A DNA stretch of 64,000 nt from Verrucomicrobia bacterium IMCC26134 (GCA_000972765.1 CP011265.1:186001-250000); one strand, 5' to 3'; counted from the stretch's first letter, positions 26,066-34,863 are shown. The notes: generated from the letters alone by a model not told the origin. Translations and numbers: made by a program.

Positions 26066-26761
26066 TCATACGTGCGCGTGGGCAATGCGGTGCTCGGCGG
26101 TGTGCTGGATGTCTGACTTGGTGAGTTTTACGAAAACCGTGGATTCCTCGTAAGAAATGCGGTCGATCTGAGCGGGAGCGATGTAGACCTGCTTGCCCGC
26201 ATACCAGTGCCCGGTTTGCACAACCAGGTCGCATATCGACCAGCTTTTGTCGTCCATGAGAAAGTTGATGACGGTGCCGGCCTGGCCGTCGGTGGCTGCG
26301 ATGGCGTAGCCGGTGATGGCTCTGGTGCTGCGCAGGTGTTCGTCCTCGTTGGGATGTTGCCCGTGGTGGGTGTGGTGGGCGGTTACAAAAGGCGGGGTGT
26401 AGATCGGGTAGGAGGCATAGCCCCAGATGCCGCCGCCGTTCCAGTAGGCGGGCCAGCCGTAGTAGCTGTAATAGTCCTGCTCGTATTGGCGCGAGACCGG
26501 GCGGTGCTTGTCGATCGAGGGGCAATCTTCAATTTGTTTTCGCGTGAGGTTTACGTAGATGAGCTTGTTGGCAGGGTCAAAGTGGCCAAAGGCGTGGGGT
26601 GAGAGCAGGACGAGTTGCTGCTCAAGCCAGGTGCCGGTGTTCACCACGAGATAGCGCACGGTCCAAGTTTGATCGTCGAAGTAGCAGTCTTTCACTTCGC
26701 CGATATAGCCATCGGTGGCGACGAGTTTATGGCCGTAAATATCTTTAATGTTATTAAGCAT
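26066..26761 (-). CDS. Double PRC-barrel domain protein
   Basis: 231 residues from the ATG at 26761; the frame extends to 26827 but MLNNIKDIYGHKLVATDGYI is the natural PRC start. Two PRC-barrel repeats are visible: residues about 1-80 (GEVKDCYFDDQTWTVRYLVV, LLSPHAFG) and about 145-225 (GTVINFLMDDKSWSICDLVV, YIAPAQIDRISYEES). The linker between them is rich in Tyr, Trp, Gly and His. PRC-barrels are small beta-barrels found in RNA processing, photosynthesis and stress proteins. In soil and environmental bacteria such twin-barrel proteins often sit among stress genes, and here CbpM and CbpA follow upstream. Confidence 0.85.
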   Translation of the reverse strand: MLNNIKDIYGHKLVATDGYIGEVKDCYFDDQTWTVRYLVVNTGTWLEQQLVLLSPHAFGHFDPANKLIYVNLTRKQIEDCPSIDKHRPVSRQYEQDYYSYYGWPAYWNGGGIWGYASYPIYTPPFVTAHHTHHGQHPNEDEHLRSTRAITGYAIAATDGQAGTVINFLMDDKSWSICDLVVQTGHWYAGKQVYIAPAQIDRISYEESTVFVKLTKSDIQHTAEHRIAHAHV

Positions 26762-26887
26762 GGCGGGTGAGTTATCCGTTTCACGTTGCGCCCCGACGGG
26801 CGGCGTTGCTTCGATTGCCACGTCCAACGATAGCAGGCGGCGCGTCTGGGGACGATGGGGTGTTACCCTGAAATGAAGCCCGGCCGT

Positions 26888-27229
26888 TCATCTTGCGCGA
26901 AGTATTCGCAGCTCGGTTTCGAGGCGGTCCACATCGTGCCAGAGACTGCAGAGCAGGCGCAGGGTCCGGCGTTCGATACCATGGTGGCGACGGTAATGTT
27001 CGACGCGGCGCAGTTCAAACAAGGTGTCGTCGTTGAACACCGGTTCGCCGTCCGGCTGCGCGAGCGCGGGACCGAGGAGGCCGATTCGGCAATAGTGCAA
27101 CACCAAGGCGGGGTGCACGCCGCACTGGGTGGCGGCCACGGATAGCGAGTAGGTCGCGGGAGCGTGAACGGGCAGGTCCAGCTCAAGCACCATGAGTGCG
27201 GACGAGGAGTCGGGTGCGATGGTGTTCAT
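26888..27229 (-). CDS. cbpM: CbpM-like chaperone modulator (MerR-like)
   Basis: 113 residues from the ATG at 27229. The N-terminal MerR-type helix-turn-helix region reads YSLSVAATQCGVHPALVLHY then CRIGLLGPA; this is followed by a helical part FELRRVEHYRRHHGIERRTL and LLCSLWHDVDRLETELRIL. CbpM binds the J domain of CbpA and blocks its work with DnaK. The start overlaps the cbpA stop by 4 bp, the classic cbpA-cbpM arrangement, and this strongly supports the call. Confidence 0.85.
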   Translation of the reverse strand: MNTIAPDSSSALMVLELDLPVHAPATYSLSVAATQCGVHPALVLHYCRIGLLGPALAQPDGEPVFNDDTLFELRRVEHYRRHHGIERRTLRLLCSLWHDVDRLETELRILRAR

Positions 27230-28185
27230 GATTCGGTCCTTGGATTGAAGCGGGAGATCGTGGCGAGTTGCTTCCACAGGGCGCGTTCGTCGTCCGAAAC
27301 GGGCGTCGGAGTGCACAGCCGCACCGTGGCGAGGAGGTCTCCGCGGACGCCGCCTTCGCGGGGCAGCCCGAGCCCGCGCAGACGGAGTCTCACCCCCGCC
27401 GCCGTGCCGGGCGGCACCCGCAGCGAGGAATTGCCATCAAGGGAGGGAATGTTGACCCGCACGCCGAGAACCGCCTCCCACGGCGCGAGATCGAGATCGT
27501 ATTCGAGGTCTGCGCCTTGAACGCTAAAGTTGGGATGACGTGCGAGCCGGACCCGCAAGTAGAGATCGCCGGCCCCGGCGCTTGAACCGCCCGGGCCGGG
27601 GTCACCTTGACCGGCCAAACGGATCCGCTGGCCCTCGCGAATGCCGGCCGGGATGCGCACCTGATAGGTGTCGCTGCGTTCTCCTGCGCCCTTTGCCCCG
27701 GGGCGTCGCAGGGTGATTTTGCGAGAGGAGCCGTGCAGCGCTTCCTCGAGCGTGACCAGAAGGTCGGCCTCGACGTCGCGGGGCTCGGTCCGGCCCTCGA
27801 AAGCGGAGCGCATGCCGCCGGGGGATCCACCGAAAAAAGACTCGAAGAAATCGCTGAAGCCGGTGCCGTCGTATTCAAACCCGCCGCCTGCCGATGGCCG
27901 CCCGCCCGGTCCGTGCGACCCGTCGAAAGCATGGTCTGGCGCGGCACCGGGACCGTCCTGCCACTTTGCCCCCAGCTCGTCGTAGCGGCGGCGTTTTTCC
28001 GGGTCGCCCAGCACCTCGTAGGCCTCGTTGATCTCCTTGAACTTCGCCTCGCCGGCGACCTTGTTTTTGGCGACATCGGGGTGGTGGATACGGGCGAGAT
28101 TTCGGAAGCCCAGCTTTATCTCCTCCGCCGTGGCGGTGCGCGCCACGCCGAGGGTCTGGTAGTAGTCCTGGAATTTTACCGCCAT
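27226..28185 (-). CDS. cbpA: CbpA-type DnaJ co-chaperone
   Basis: 319 residues. The J domain at 1-70 has FQDYYQTLGVARTATAEEIK and the HPD motif in ARIHHPDVAKN. A Gly/Phe-rich linker follows (GGGFEYDGTGFSDFFESFFG), then the two C-terminal substrate-binding barrels (DVEADLLVTLEEALHGSSRK, RLAGQGDPGPGG, VNIPSLDGNSSLRVPPGT). The zinc-finger of true DnaJ is absent, which makes it CbpA. It stimulates DnaK and may bind curved DNA in E. coli; that second activity is not assumed here. Confidence 0.93.
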   Translation of the reverse strand: MAVKFQDYYQTLGVARTATAEEIKLGFRNLARIHHPDVAKNKVAGEAKFKEINEAYEVLGDPEKRRRYDELGAKWQDGPGAAPDHAFDGSHGPGGRPSAGGGFEYDGTGFSDFFESFFGGSPGGMRSAFEGRTEPRDVEADLLVTLEEALHGSSRKITLRRPGAKGAGERSDTYQVRIPAGIREGQRIRLAGQGDPGPGGSSAGAGDLYLRVRLARHPNFSVQGADLEYDLDLAPWEAVLGVRVNIPSLDGNSSLRVPPGTAAGVRLRLRGLGLPREGGVRGDLLATVRLCTPTPVSDDERALWKQLATISRFNPRTES

Positions 28186-28213
28186 ACCGGGGATGCGTTC
28201 GAGCGGGCAGGCT

Positions 28214-29142
28214 TCAGTTTATCAACAGGACCAGTTTTCCGCAGGTATGGCCGCGCTGGCTGAGCTCCTGGGCGCGTTTGGCGGCGGAGAGGGGGAGAAT
28301 GGTTTCGACGTAGGACGTGAGTTTTCCGGCATCGATCAGACGGGCGAGTTCCGCCAGCTGGCCGGCGTTTGACTGGGTGAAAATGAAGCGCGCCCGCACC
28401 TTGTGGGCGGTCGCGAGCTCGGTGGAAGGCGGGTTGACGATCGAGACAAGGAAGCCCCCGGCTTGAGCACTTTCAATGAACGGGTCTGCGTATCACCGCC
28501 GATCGTATCCAGCACCACGTCCACGGGCGCGACCACCGTTTCGAAGCGCTCCGTCTCGTGGTCCACCACCTGGTCAACGCCAAGCCTGCGGAGGAAATCG
28601 TGGTTTTTAGCGGAGGAGGTGCCGATGACGTGGGCGCCCTTCCATTTGGCGAGCTGGACGGCGATGTTGCCGACTCCGCCGGCGGCGGCGTGGATGAGGA
28701 TGCGTTGACCGGCCTCCAGGCCGGCGGTCTCGAAAAGCGCCTGCCATGCGGTGAGGCCGGCCAGCGGTAGGGCGGCGGCGTGGACGTGGTCGATGGATAC
28801 GGGCTTCAGTGCGACCTCGGATTCCTTGATGACGATGAACTCTGCATAGGCTCCGTCCCGTGTGATGTCGGGCTTGCTAAAGACCTCGTCTCCGATGCGA
28901 AGACGTTTGGTGTCGGGCCCGACTTTTTCTACAACCCCCGAGACATCCCAGCCCAGAACCAAAGGAAAGGTGTGATGTAATAGAGTGTGGAGTTGCCCTT
29001 CGCGGATTTTCCAGTCGATCGGATTGACCCCGGCAGCATGCACCCGCACCAGAACTTCGCCGGCTTTATGCCTGGGGCGGGGGATTTCCTCGTAGCACAA
29101 AACCTCCGGCCCGCCGTGCGAGTAGATGGATACGGCTTTCAT
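28214..29142 (-). pseudogene. Zinc-independent quinone oxidoreductase-like (MDR family), frameshifted
   Basis: The N-terminal 240 residues are intact: MKAVSIYSHGGPEVLCYEEI, the GroES-like fold (HAAGVNPIDWKIREGQLH), and a Rossmann NADP site ILIHAAAGGVGNIAVQLAKW. After LKVLKPG the frame shifts at a run of five G on the coding strand (28455-28459 as C on plus). Adding one G restores FLVSIVNPPSTELATAHKVR joined to ARFIFTQSNAGQLAELARLI and the proper C-terminus GHTCGKLVLLIN. So this is one gene with a 1-base deletion, either a true mutation or a read error in a homopolymer. Its ATG overlaps the stop of the hybrid kinase gene. Confidence 0.82.
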
Positions 29143-31097
29143 CAATTCATAAGTTGGCGTGGCGGACTGGTGGTGCCGGCCGGTTCGGCGAGAACCTCCT
29201 GGATCATCTCCAGCAGGGTCTCCGCCGTGTAGGGCTTCAGTAGAAAATTTTTCACGCCGATGGCTTTGGCCCGGCCGTATATTTCGCCCGAATCCATGCC
29301 GCTTGAGGCGATGATGCGTATTTTAGGATTCAGCTTTCGCACCGCTTCGATGGTATCGACGCCGTCGAGGACGGGCATCATCAAGTCTGTGATCATCAAG
29401 GCCACCTCGCTCACGTTTGCGGCGAAAAGCTCGATGGCCTTGGAGCCGGATCCGGCGGTCAAAACGCGGTATCCGTAAACTTCGAGCACCTGCCGCGTGA
29501 TGTCGCGTATGGAGCTCTCATCATCCACGATCAACACGAGTTCCTTGTGACCGGTCGGGGGCTGGTGGAAGCCGGAGCCAAAGACCGCCGTGGCATTGGC
29601 CCGGTTTATCGCCGGAAGGTAGATGCTGAAGATAGATCCTTGATCGACAATGCTCTCGACGGTTTTGAATCCACCGTGGCGCTTCACGATCGCATCCACG
29701 CTGGCGAGACCGATTCCGGTGCCCTTGCCCTCTTTTTTGGTCGTGAAAAACATCTCGAAGATACGGGCGACCACGTCGGCGGACATGCCTTGTCCAGTAT
29801 CGCTGACTTTGATTAAAACATAGGGACCGGGGGGGGCCTTCTCGTTGAGGGGCACGCCTTGGTCTCCGATTAACTGATTGCTGATTTGAATCGTGAGCTT
29901 TCCTCCGTTCGGCATGGCATCCCGGGCGTTTACCGCGAGATTAAGCAAAACTTGATGGATCTGCGTGGGATAGCCGACAACGAGCCACAGGGCGTCGGAA
30001 GCATTGAGGTCGATTAAGATGTTACGGGGAAACGTATGTCGGATGATGCCGCCGAGCTCATCGAGCATGGGGCCCAGATTAACATAGATGCGCTCTCCAT
30101 CCATGCCGCGCGTAAACTCCAAAACCTGGCGCACGAGATCAGCTCCGCGTTTCGCGCTGTTGTTGATCACGTCCAGGATACGTCCCTTGTGCTGGTCGGT
30201 GCTTGTTTTGTGTTTGAGCAGGTCGATGGACAGCATGATCGGCGCGAGCACATTGTTCAGGTCGTGCGCGATGCCGCCGGCCATTGTGCCGATACTGGCC
30301 ATGCGCTGGGCGCGCAGATACTCCGCCTCAATGGATTTTTGCGTGGTGAGATCCTGCATGCCGCCGACCATGCGCACGGCTTTCCCGAATTCATCGCGAA
30401 CGATGTAGCCGCAGTCATGGACCGACGCATAGGTGCCGTTTTTCCGTTCGAAGCGGTAGTCGTCGCGCCAGGTTTCCGCTTTGGAGTCGATCGCCAGCCT
30501 GAAGCTCGTGGTGACGCGCAAAGCGTCCTCCGGATGCAAGCGCTCAATCCACGAGTCTATGGAATTCGAAACTTCCCCGGCTGAATAGCCGAAGGTGCTG
30601 TAAAAGCCATCGCTCCACCAAAGGACATCGGTGCGCAGGTTTAGATCCCAGACGACATCGCTCACGGCGCGGGAGATCAGACGAAAGCGCTCCTCGCTTT
30701 CGCGCAGCTCCATTTCGCATTTTTTACGCAGCGAGATGTCGCGGATGTTGCATTGAATGATGTGCCGATCGCCTTCCGGGTAGAGATTACACACGCATTC
30801 GACGTCGATCTGTTGGCCGTCGCAGCGCCTCAGGGGCAGGTCATCGTAGCGAACATACCCGGAAGTGCGAAGGACTTCAAACATCGCCTGGCTCTCGGCT
30901 TCGTCCTTATGCAGGCCGATTTCGAACATCTCTTTGCCAATGATGTAGTCACGCGGGCGGTCCATCAAATCAGCCAGGTAGGGATTCACGTCCACGATCT
31001 TCCGCGTATCCGGATCGATCAGCAGGATGCCATCGCGCGCGGCCTCGAAAAGCCGACGATAACGTAATTCCGATAGAATGAAGGCGGCGGAGGACAT
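29142..31097 (-). CDS. Hybrid sensor histidine kinase: PAS-PAS-HisKA-HATPase-REC
   Basis: 651 residues, soluble. PAS 1 is at about 10-125 (ARDGILLIDPDTRKIVDVNP) and PAS 2 at about 135-250 (VVWDLNLRTDVLWWSDGFYS, PAC DLTTQKSIEAEYL). His278 lies in GTMAGGIAHDLNNVLAPIML. The ATPase has LLNLAVNARDAMPNGG, VSDTGQGMSADV and GKGTGIGLASV. The C-terminal receiver at about 518-640 has acidic pair Asp525/526, phosphoacceptor Asp571 (MITDLMMPVLDG) and the Lys in FLLKPYTAETL. HDLNNVL-type kinases commonly phosphorylate their own receiver. No output domain is present. The stop overlaps the start of the oxidoreductase-like gene. An inverted repeat lies just upstream of its start. Confidence 0.93.
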   Translation of the reverse strand: MSSAAFILSELRYRRLFEAARDGILLIDPDTRKIVDVNPYLADLMDRPRDYIIGKEMFEIGLHKDEAESQAMFEVLRTSGYVRYDDLPLRRCDGQQIDVECVCNLYPEGDRHIIQCNIRDISLRKKCEMELRESEERFRLISRAVSDVVWDLNLRTDVLWWSDGFYSTFGYSAGEVSNSIDSWIERLHPEDALRVTTSFRLAIDSKAETWRDDYRFERKNGTYASVHDCGYIVRDEFGKAVRMVGGMQDLTTQKSIEAEYLRAQRMASIGTMAGGIAHDLNNVLAPIMLSIDLLKHKTSTDQHKGRILDVINNSAKRGADLVRQVLEFTRGMDGERIYVNLGPMLDELGGIIRHTFPRNILIDLNASDALWLVVGYPTQIHQVLLNLAVNARDAMPNGGKLTIQISNQLIGDQGVPLNEKAPPGPYVLIKVSDTGQGMSADVVARIFEMFFTTKKEGKGTGIGLASVDAIVKRHGGFKTVESIVDQGSIFSIYLPAINRANATAVFGSGFHQPPTGHKELVLIVDDESSIRDITRQVLEVYGYRVLTAGSGSKAIELFAANVSEVALMITDLMMPVLDGVDTIEAVRKLNPKIRIIASSGMDSGEIYGRAKAIGVKNFLLKPYTAETLLEMIQEVLAEPAGTTSPPRQLMN

Positions 31098-31107
31098 CTA
31101 AAGGTGC

Positions 31108-31147
31108 GGATTATGGGGTTTATTAACGGGGTATTAAACCCTAATCC
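31108..31147. repeat. Inverted repeat just upstream of the hybrid kinase gene
   Basis: Arms GGATTATGGGGTTTATTAA and TTAAACCCTAATCC pair with small bulges. A related palindromic block AAGGTTTAAACCCC lies at 31174-31187. The repeated GGTTTAA/TTAAACC half-site could be an operator. The rest of the 320-bp gap 31098-31419 holds nothing else I can name. Confidence 0.45.
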
Positions 31148-31419
31148 TAACGGAAGGAAGTGGTCGATTAAATAAGGTTTAAACCCCATTTAAACGACTT
31201 ACCCCCAGCGAGGTTGAAGTGGAGGCCAAGCGGGCGGGGGCGTCGGATACCGTAAGCAGGATGATCGGCCCACGCGTATGGGGCGCTGCAGCGCAGGAAT
31301 AATCAGCGTATATCACATAAACTATTCTCAATTATATTTTAACGACTGATACCGAAGTGAGGCAGGAGTCGTTAAAAAGAAGGTCCCGCTCCTTCCCGGA
31401 GCTTGGGGAGGCGGGTTAA

Positions 31420-32619
31420 TCAGACTGGGGGCTGAAAGGGGATACGGGTCACGATTTTCGTGCCGGCGCGTGGGGCGGTCTTGATCTGGAAAGTGCCTCC
31501 GACGTGATTCGCGCGCTCGCGCATGCCGAGCAAACCCAAGTCGATCATGCCCCGTCGTCGAAGGGAAGGCAGTGCGGGGTCGAAGCCGACGCCATCGTCT
31601 TGTATGCTCAACCTGACACCGTCGGGCGAGCCGTTCAGGCGGACGATCACGTGGCTGGCCCGGGCGTGGCGCTCGATGTTCTGAAGTGCTTCCTGGAGGA
31701 TGCGGTAGAGCACGAGCTCGGCCTCGGCCGAGAGGCGGGTGTTGAGCGTATCGCAGGTGAGGCGGAGTCGTATGCCGGTGCGCCGGGCAAACTCAGTGCA
31801 GGTGCCTTCAAGCGCGGCGGCCAGGCCGAGGAATTCCAATACTCCGGGCCGCAGGTTGCGGGAGATGCGCTCCACATCGGTGCTGGTCCGGCTGATCATT
31901 TCACGCAGGGCCAGCGCTTCTTCCCGCGTGGGGCCTTCGTATCCGGCCAGACTGACCGCGAGGGTCTGGCTGCGGAAGAGGACGGCGCAGAGCATCTGGG
32001 TGATGTTGTCGTGCAAATCGAGCGCCACGCGCCCGCGTTCGGCCTCTTGGACCTCCGCGACGCGGTTGGCCAGGGCGCGCAAGCGCTCCTCATTGCGCCG
32101 CGCCTCAGTCATGTCCGTGACCACCATGCCGAGGGTGACGAGGGCGGAGCCCGGATCGACGAGGCGATGGATCGAGATCTGCGCCGGGACAGAGGCGGCG
32201 TCGCCAGTGATGAGCCTGACCTGGATTTTATGGTCCGCCATCGCGCTGCGTTTCAGGAGCGTGCGCAAGGCGGACAGATCGGCGGGGGAGAGGAAGCGGC
32301 GGAAGGAGGTGCCGGTCACCTGTTCCAGCGGGGTTTTGACGAGCCGGGCGAAACACTGGTTCGTAAACAGGATCGTGTGGTCGGATGCGAGGGTGAGCGC
32401 GCCCTCGTTCATGGTCTCGATGAGCATGCGATAGGTGTGCGCGGCTCCGTTGAGCGTGAAAATATGCGATCCCTGTTTACCCGCGACGAGGACGGTATCC
32501 ACCTCGCCGTTGCGGATGGCCCGCAGCGTTTGCTCCGTTTCGGCCAGGCGCGTGCGAACGGCGGCGAGTTCGCGCGCCGGTGTGGCACGTGCGGGGGCGG
32601 GTTTTCGCTTCGATTTCAT
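31420..32619 (-). CDS. NarL-type sensor histidine kinase with PAS domain, KaiB partner
   Basis: 399 residues from the ATG at 32619, which overlaps the kaiB-like stop region. The N-terminus is a coiled-coil (ELAAVRTRLAETEQTLRAIR, NGEVDTVLV), PAS at about 60-175 (MNEGALTLASDHTILFTNQC). The HisKA_3 helix carries His203 (ERGRVALDLHDNITQMLCAV). The ATPase domain shows LVLYRILQEALQNIERHARA, SIQDDGVGFDP and LGLLGMRERANHVGG. A frame extension to 32826 is basic, overlaps kaiB and is rejected. In cyanobacteria the kinase SasA reads KaiC state; here coupling of a kinase directly to a KaiB-fold gene is seen without KaiC. Confidence 0.9.
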   Translation of the reverse strand: MKSKRKPAPARATPARELAAVRTRLAETEQTLRAIRNGEVDTVLVAGKQGSHIFTLNGAAHTYRMLIETMNEGALTLASDHTILFTNQCFARLVKTPLEQVTGTSFRRFLSPADLSALRTLLKRSAMADHKIQVRLITGDAASVPAQISIHRLVDPGSALVTLGMVVTDMTEARRNEERLRALANRVAEVQEAERGRVALDLHDNITQMLCAVLFRSQTLAVSLAGYEGPTREEALALREMISRTSTDVERISRNLRPGVLEFLGLAAALEGTCTEFARRTGIRLRLTCDTLNTRLSAEAELVLYRILQEALQNIERHARASHVIVRLNGSPDGVRLSIQDDGVGFDPALPSLRRRGMIDLGLLGMRERANHVGGTFQIKTAPRAGTKIVTRIPFQPPV

Positions 32620-32954
32620 GTGGCGGTGCTGGATCTGACGGCCAGATCCAACTCCACGAGCAGGCTGTCCAGGGCGGCGAGATTTCCCATGTGGCGGCGC
32701 ACCGGGAGGGGGATCTCCTTGATGAGGGTGGGCGTAACGACGATCTGGTGCAGGCGGGCGAGTTCCGGCTGTTGATAAATGTCGATGACCTTCAGATCGT
32801 AGCGACCGGCGAGCTCGGTTTCGCAAAACCTGCGGATAAGCAATACGGCCTGGCGTGAGCGTGTGGTGGCGCCTGCGACGTAGAGCCGGAGGCTGATTTT
32901 TCCCCCGGCCGGAGTCCTTGTCCGAGGGGAGGCGGAGGTGGTTTTTTTAGGCAT
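32616..32954 (-). CDS. KaiB-like protein
   Basis: 112 residues from the ATG at 32954. After a 20-residue basic, disordered lead come LRLYVAGATTRSRQAVLLIR, YDLKVIDIYQQPELARLHQI and VVTPTLIKEIPLPVRRHMGN, the full pattern of the KaiB thioredoxin-like fold including the cis-Pro region (VVTPTL) and the final helix ALDSLLVELDL. KaiB proper binds KaiC in the cyanobacterial clock; many KaiB homologues outside cyanobacteria work in stress or are uncharacterised. No kaiC occurs in the window. It sits between a NarL-type regulator (62 bp upstream) and a kinase (4-bp overlap), so signalling by protein contact is a likely role (inference). Confidence 0.9.
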   Translation of the reverse strand: MPKKTTSASPRTRTPAGGKISLRLYVAGATTRSRQAVLLIRRFCETELAGRYDLKVIDIYQQPELARLHQIVVTPTLIKEIPLPVRRHMGNLAALDSLLVELDLAVRSSTAT

Positions 32955-33016
32955 GGGCGAACCGGCTGGATGTCGCCAAAGCCGTGGCGGACTCGGAGGT
33001 GGCACGGCGCGAAACC

Positions 33017-33703
33017 CTACAGGACTTCCCTTAGCAGATTGCTTTCGATCACGCCGGTGGAGATGGCGTAGCGGGTGAGGCCGGCGGTGTCGTGGATGTT
33101 GAGTTTATCCATGAGACTCTGGCGGTGCTTTTCCACGGTCTTGATGCTGATGCCGAGTGAGGCGGCGACCTGCTTGTTGGCGGCGCCCTCGGCGACGAGT
33201 TGCAGGACCTCGCGCTCGCGGGCGGTGAGGCGATTGCCGTTGGCCACGGAGTGGCCGTCGCGGTCGAGAGGGACCACGAGCATGAGCTGCATCCGGCGTA
33301 AAATCGCGGGACTGAAAAAAGGCTGGCCGCCGGCCACGGTGCGGATCGCTTTCGCCAGGATTTCCGAGGAAGTCTGTTTCTCGAGAAAACCTTGCGCGCC
33401 GATGTCCACGGCGCGGCTGACGTATTCATCCTCGTTATGGGCGGAGAGAATGATCACGCGGGCGGCGGGCTGCGCGGCCAGGATCTGGCGGGCGGCGTCG
33501 ATGCCGTTCAAAAAGGGCATCCCGATATCGAGCAGTATCACATCGGGACGCAGGGAGGCAGCGAGATTGACGGCCTCGCGGCCGTCCTTGGCTTCGCCCG
33601 CGATTTTGAAGTCGCCGTCGGCGTTGAGCAGCGAGCACAGGCCCTGGCGGACGACCACGTGGTCCTCGGCAATCAGCACGGTGATTTTAGGGGTGATGTT
33701 CAT
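33017..33703 (-). CDS. NarL/LuxR-family response regulator
   Basis: 228 residues. The receiver has acidic residues in VLIAEDHVVV, phosphoacceptor Asp59 (VILLDIGMPFLNGID) and Lys in GFLEKQTSSE. The C-terminal LuxR-type helix-turn-helix reads LTAREREVLQLVAEGAANKQ then VAASLGISIKTVEKH. It binds DNA as a dimer when phosphorylated. The start overlaps the stop of the upstream kinase gene by 4 bp, so that kinase is its likely partner; the kinase downstream of kaiB could also address it. Confidence 0.95.
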   Translation of the reverse strand: MNITPKITVLIAEDHVVVRQGLCSLLNADGDFKIAGEAKDGREAVNLAASLRPDVILLDIGMPFLNGIDAARQILAAQPAARVIILSAHNEDEYVSRAVDIGAQGFLEKQTSSEILAKAIRTVAGGQPFFSPAILRRMQLMLVVPLDRDGHSVANGNRLTAREREVLQLVAEGAANKQVAASLGISIKTVEKHRQSLMDKLNIHDTAGLTRYAISTGVIESNLLREVL

Positions 33704-34863
33704 GGGATTTTATCCGTCGGTGTGAATGGGATCTCCGCGCGCACGGTGGTGCCTTTGCCCTTGATCGACAGGAGGGTGAGGCGGCCGCCGACCATCTCGA
33801 CCCGCTCCCTCATGCCGAGGAGGCCCAGACGGCCACGGGTGCGCGCGATCTGAACTTTTTCGACCGCGAAAGATTTTCCATTATCGGCAACCTCCAGGCG
33901 GATGGCCCCGCCTTTAATCGCGCGGATCTTTATAACCACTTGGGTTGCGTGCGCGTGGCGGGCGACATTGGTCAGGGCTTCTTGCGCCACGCGGAAGAGA
34001 ACGGTGCGTTTGGCGGAGTCCAGGGCCTCGACACCGGCATAGGCGCTGAAGCGGATTTTCAGATTTTTGCGCACGGCGAGGTTCTTGCTGTAGGCGTTGA
34101 GCGCGGGGATAAGGCCGAGCGCGTCGAGCACGGCCGGCCGCAGTTCCCGTGCGAAGCGGTGGACGGCGTTGACCGAGTTCGTCACGAGGCGCTGGGTGCT
34201 TGCGATTTTGGACTTGAGGGCGCGCAGGCCGACCGAGGCACCCTTGCCGAGGGCGGAGAGCTCCACGTTGATGCCGACGAGCGTTTGCACCACGTCGTCG
34301 TGTAACTCGCGACTGATCTCACGCCGCTCCTCTTCCTGTGCGGAGATGATCTGGTGTGTCAGGCTGCGCAGTTTTTTCTCCATGATCTGGGACTTAAGGA
34401 AGAGCAACCGGTAGCGCTCCTTGGTCTCGTGGATGAGCCCCATGCTGGCTTTGCGCCGGGCGATCTCGCGTTCGAGCCGGCGATTGGCACGGGCGAGGGC
34501 GACGGCCTGCTGGCGCAGGGCCCGGTTACCGGCGATCAGGGTGCGGCTCGCCTCGCGGTTGGCGTTCTGCTCCCGATGCAAGGGAACCAGGGCGCGGGTG
34601 AAAAAACGTCCGGCGTCACGAAGCGCCGCATTATTACGAGTGGTGAAATCAAAGCGCCTGGCGAGGGCGAGCACCGCCTGCTCATGGATGATGGCCAGAT
34701 CGAGTGTCGCGAGCCCGCCGAGTTGGGCGGATCTTCCCAGCTCGGTCGCCTTCCGCATGCTTTCGGCGCCAGCCTGCGCGAGTTGTGCTTTCAAGGCTTT
34801 GTGGTAACGCAGGGCGAGTGAATGGCGGATGTCCTTTTGGGCGTTTGGGACGGTGGATGGCAT
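33700..34863 (-). CDS. NarL-type histidine kinase with RsbU-N/KaiA-like helical domain
   Basis: 387 residues, soluble. Residues about 15-95 (ALRYHKALKAQLAQAGAESM, then RKATELGRSAQLGGLATLDL and AIIHEQAVLAL) match the pattern of the RsbU N-terminal phosphatase domain, a four-helix dimer structurally related to the KaiA C-terminal domain. A long coiled coil spans 100-165 (RQQAVALARANRRLEREIAR). HisKA_3 has His188 (ISAQEEERREISRELHDDVV). The ATPase domain shows LFRVAQEALTNVARHAHATQ, LEVADNGKSF and GLLGMRERVEMVGG. The pairing with a KaiB-fold protein two genes downstream is notable. It starts the four-gene set; about 230 bp with no evident gene separate it from glnD. Confidence 0.88.
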   Translation of the reverse strand: MPSTVPNAQKDIRHSLALRYHKALKAQLAQAGAESMRKATELGRSAQLGGLATLDLAIIHEQAVLALARRFDFTTRNNAALRDAGRFFTRALVPLHREQNANREASRTLIAGNRALRQQAVALARANRRLEREIARRKASMGLIHETKERYRLLFLKSQIMEKKLRSLTHQIISAQEEERREISRELHDDVVQTLVGINVELSALGKGASVGLRALKSKIASTQRLVTNSVNAVHRFARELRPAVLDALGLIPALNAYSKNLAVRKNLKIRFSAYAGVEALDSAKRTVLFRVAQEALTNVARHAHATQVVIKIRAIKGGAIRLEVADNGKSFAVEKVQIARTRGRLGLLGMRERVEMVGGRLTLLSIKGKGTTVRAEIPFTPTDKIP

